Assembly: GCA_965222705.1 (NCBI GenBank) | Contig: CBDCUO010000032.1 | Coordinates: forward strand, 124,001-188,000 | DNA from: JAFMDF01 sp965222705 | Lineage (GTDB): Bacteria; Bacteroidota; Bacteroidia; Chitinophagales; Saprospiraceae | Length of the DNA stretch: 64,000 nucleotides | Direction: 5' to 3' | Shown here: piece after piece, positions 63,801-64,000 of the stretch | How positions within the stretch are numbered: the stretch's first letter is position 1 | Layout: every line of letters begins with the position of its first letter | Made by a program: the position numbers and the translations under genes | The notes under the pieces: model-generated | What the model saw: only the letters and a program-made list of their open reading frames with translations | What the model was told of the DNA's origin: nothing | Databases searched by the model: none

Positions 63801-64000
63801 GTTGCAGCAATGAACTTCAGGTATCAGTTATCGAAAACAGGGAAACACCAGCAGTCACTATTTCTACTCCTTTAGATCTAACTTGTGATCGAAAAGAGGT
63901 AGATTTAGAAGCCAATCTGGTGGGGCAAGAGGACAATTTCTCCTTTTCCTGGTCCACACAGGACGGCCATTTTTTAGAAAATAAAAATGCCTTAAGTCAG
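60860..64000 (+). CDS. Giant surface protein with choice-of-anchor L-like head and SprB-type repeats (3' end beyond window)
   Basis: An open frame from the ATG at 60860 to the window edge gives 1,047 residues without a stop. A signal peptide (MIRHLTTPLILFFWMGSFTPCFS) leads to a beta-rich segment. Residues about 150-400 look like the choice-of-anchor L domain (FSQGTASIGIEEGVILATG, ATVAFEYAFASEEY-like VSFEYAFASEEYCDYV, VFGFFISGPG). A Calx-beta-like stretch follows (PFTLSDKSTATPYDDYAP, DEGNETIILELE). Then come repeats of SprB/PKD style (SCFDSKDGKIDL, YDWNNGAKEEDL, GVYSVIVSDEEGCQ) and, nearer the edge, variants with YSWTTVEGSILSGGTT. Proteins of this build in Bacteroidota normally end in a T9SS sorting tail; that end is not visible here. 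Confidence 0.88.
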   Translation, partial: MIRHLTTPLILFFWMGSFTPCFSNFFFPADTVFADNLKQELRDMAIEDAFVVRDLIPGHHYSLLFAVYQEAGCLPDLSMDINHKQARATSRQIYLEFRAVKATETIRFKNPCKDIARMNYFVSSRCDDCPVASAERSKAVISINEGVDADYLVRDVFIGGGCFEVDNITFKGPAMARGTFSQGTASIGIEEGVILATGAVSNAKGPNEDTGTTTIFGSGGTVGSGDSDLQKLLPGSSRQVTDVAILEFDFTPTTDHVSFEYAFASEEYCDYVNSEYNDVFGFFISGPGINGSKNIALIPGSSDNVAINSVNFTKNDQYYRDNTSFWMALTGGCRFGELLSGAVARDEIEYDGFTTVLTAAADVIPCETYHIKLAVGDVGDRRFDSAVFLKANSFDLGDPAVLTAEVPEAVFPDSSLVYESCQESFFVFKRTDQDRSRPLQVPFTLSDKSTATPYDDYAPIFSPITIPAGQDSVKIPLFIYNDNLDEGNETIILELETACTCEGIETTLIIAEPEEFEVNFGTVSTCPGGTVSLSPNIIGGIGEFSYEWSNNETEAIVVETLEEPKTFSVTVTDFCGVVAEATTTVSIMEQTAAIDGAVKDCNGEREGAIEVSFNGSGPFALEYAIDGIIQPVIEDITTNPFVLPESEAGTYEIIKMRSNGCEGEGVGTADFVKAELTLGAQFAHPSCFDSKDGKIDLQPTGTGQTFTYDWNNGAKEEDLQNLEEGVYSVIVSDEEGCQTETEVALIAPETMEATIEAIKGVDCYDLDGGAIDLDVKGGTPGYSYSWNEGIRIEEDPKNLPAGFYEVEVEDANGCVLIANVEIPADTTQPQAFAQANEAISCRNATVNLAGTGTSVGKDFSYSWTTVEGSILSGGTTLSPTVAAPGDYTLAVEDASNGCIALSKVTVQADLEAPELNSTTPNELNCAIEELQIAAQIINDLADIAIDWTTSNGNILSGANTLAPSVDAPGIYRLEATNNANGCSNELQVSVIENRETPAVTISTPLDLTCDRKEVDLEANLVGQEDNFSFSWSTQDGHFLENKNALSQ

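Noticed and set aside
1..64000. tRNA, rRNA or CRISPR loci
   Set aside because: No cloverleaf-like sequence with a conserved TTCGA arm, no rRNA core motif and no regularly spaced repeat array was seen by eye; a tRNAscan or CRISPR search would settle it.

Overview
This AT-rich window comes from the chromosome of a Bacteroidota bacterium, most likely from the Saprospiria (Saprospiraceae-like). The basis is the gldA-gldF-gldG gliding operon, two PorP/SprF-type proteins each paired with a giant adhesin carrying a gliding-associated (type B) C-terminal domain, two proteins with type A type IX secretion (T9SS) sorting tails, a Bacteroidota-type primary sigma factor, and several TAnnTTTG promoter elements. 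I see no tRNA, rRNA, CRISPR array or phage block. The genus cannot be fixed from the sequence alone.

Layout. 1-6.6 kb (minus strand): the start of a large exported protein of unknown function, prmA, an MFS transporter, a PhoH ATPase and a cysteine synthase/CBS-type PLP enzyme. 6.8-9.2 kb (plus): a Nudix hydrolase and a NarL-type histidine kinase/response regulator pair. 9.75-10.98 kb: a complete-looking IS1-family element whose transposase needs a -1 frameshift at an A8 run. 11.2-18.9 kb (plus): a small cohesin-domain T9SS protein, then a giant adhesin of seven cohesin-like and eight SprB-like repeats, interrupted by one extra T, and its PorP/SprF partner. 19-22.4 kb (minus): gldG, gldF, gldA. 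22.8-30.3 kb: a MORN-type lipoprotein, two unpartnered histidine kinases facing each other (one NtrY-like and membrane-bound, one soluble TPR-LytS type) and a YggS-type PLP protein. 30.3-35.4 kb (minus): a secreted vanadium haloperoxidase-like enzyme and a membrane-embedded patatin-like lipase. 35.8-38.6 kb (plus): an S24 repressor behind a leader of overlapping four-codon mini-ORFs, the sigma-70 factor and a small basic protein. 38.7-42.2 kb: a sugar-porter MFS protein and a caspase-TPR-membrane-lipocalin fusion. 42.6-53 kb (plus): a 2,316-residue adhesin, a PorP/SprF protein and a PorE-like OmpA protein in one operon. 53-57.5 kb (minus): an NADP-dependent reductase, a voltage-gated cation channel with a calcium-channel-like filter and a class III cyclase with TPRs. 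57.5-59 kb: an IS701-like element. 59-64 kb: a ModF-like twin ABC ATPase and, at the right edge, the first 1,047 codons of another giant surface protein.

How the parts fit. The dominant theme is surface display and movement. The Gld ABC transporter supports gliding, two adhesin-PorP units supply cell-surface adhesins with dedicated attachment factors, and the OmpA/PorE-like protein probably links such a complex to peptidoglycan. Secreted enzymes use the simpler type A tail. The signalling genes are mostly orphans whose partners must lie elsewhere.
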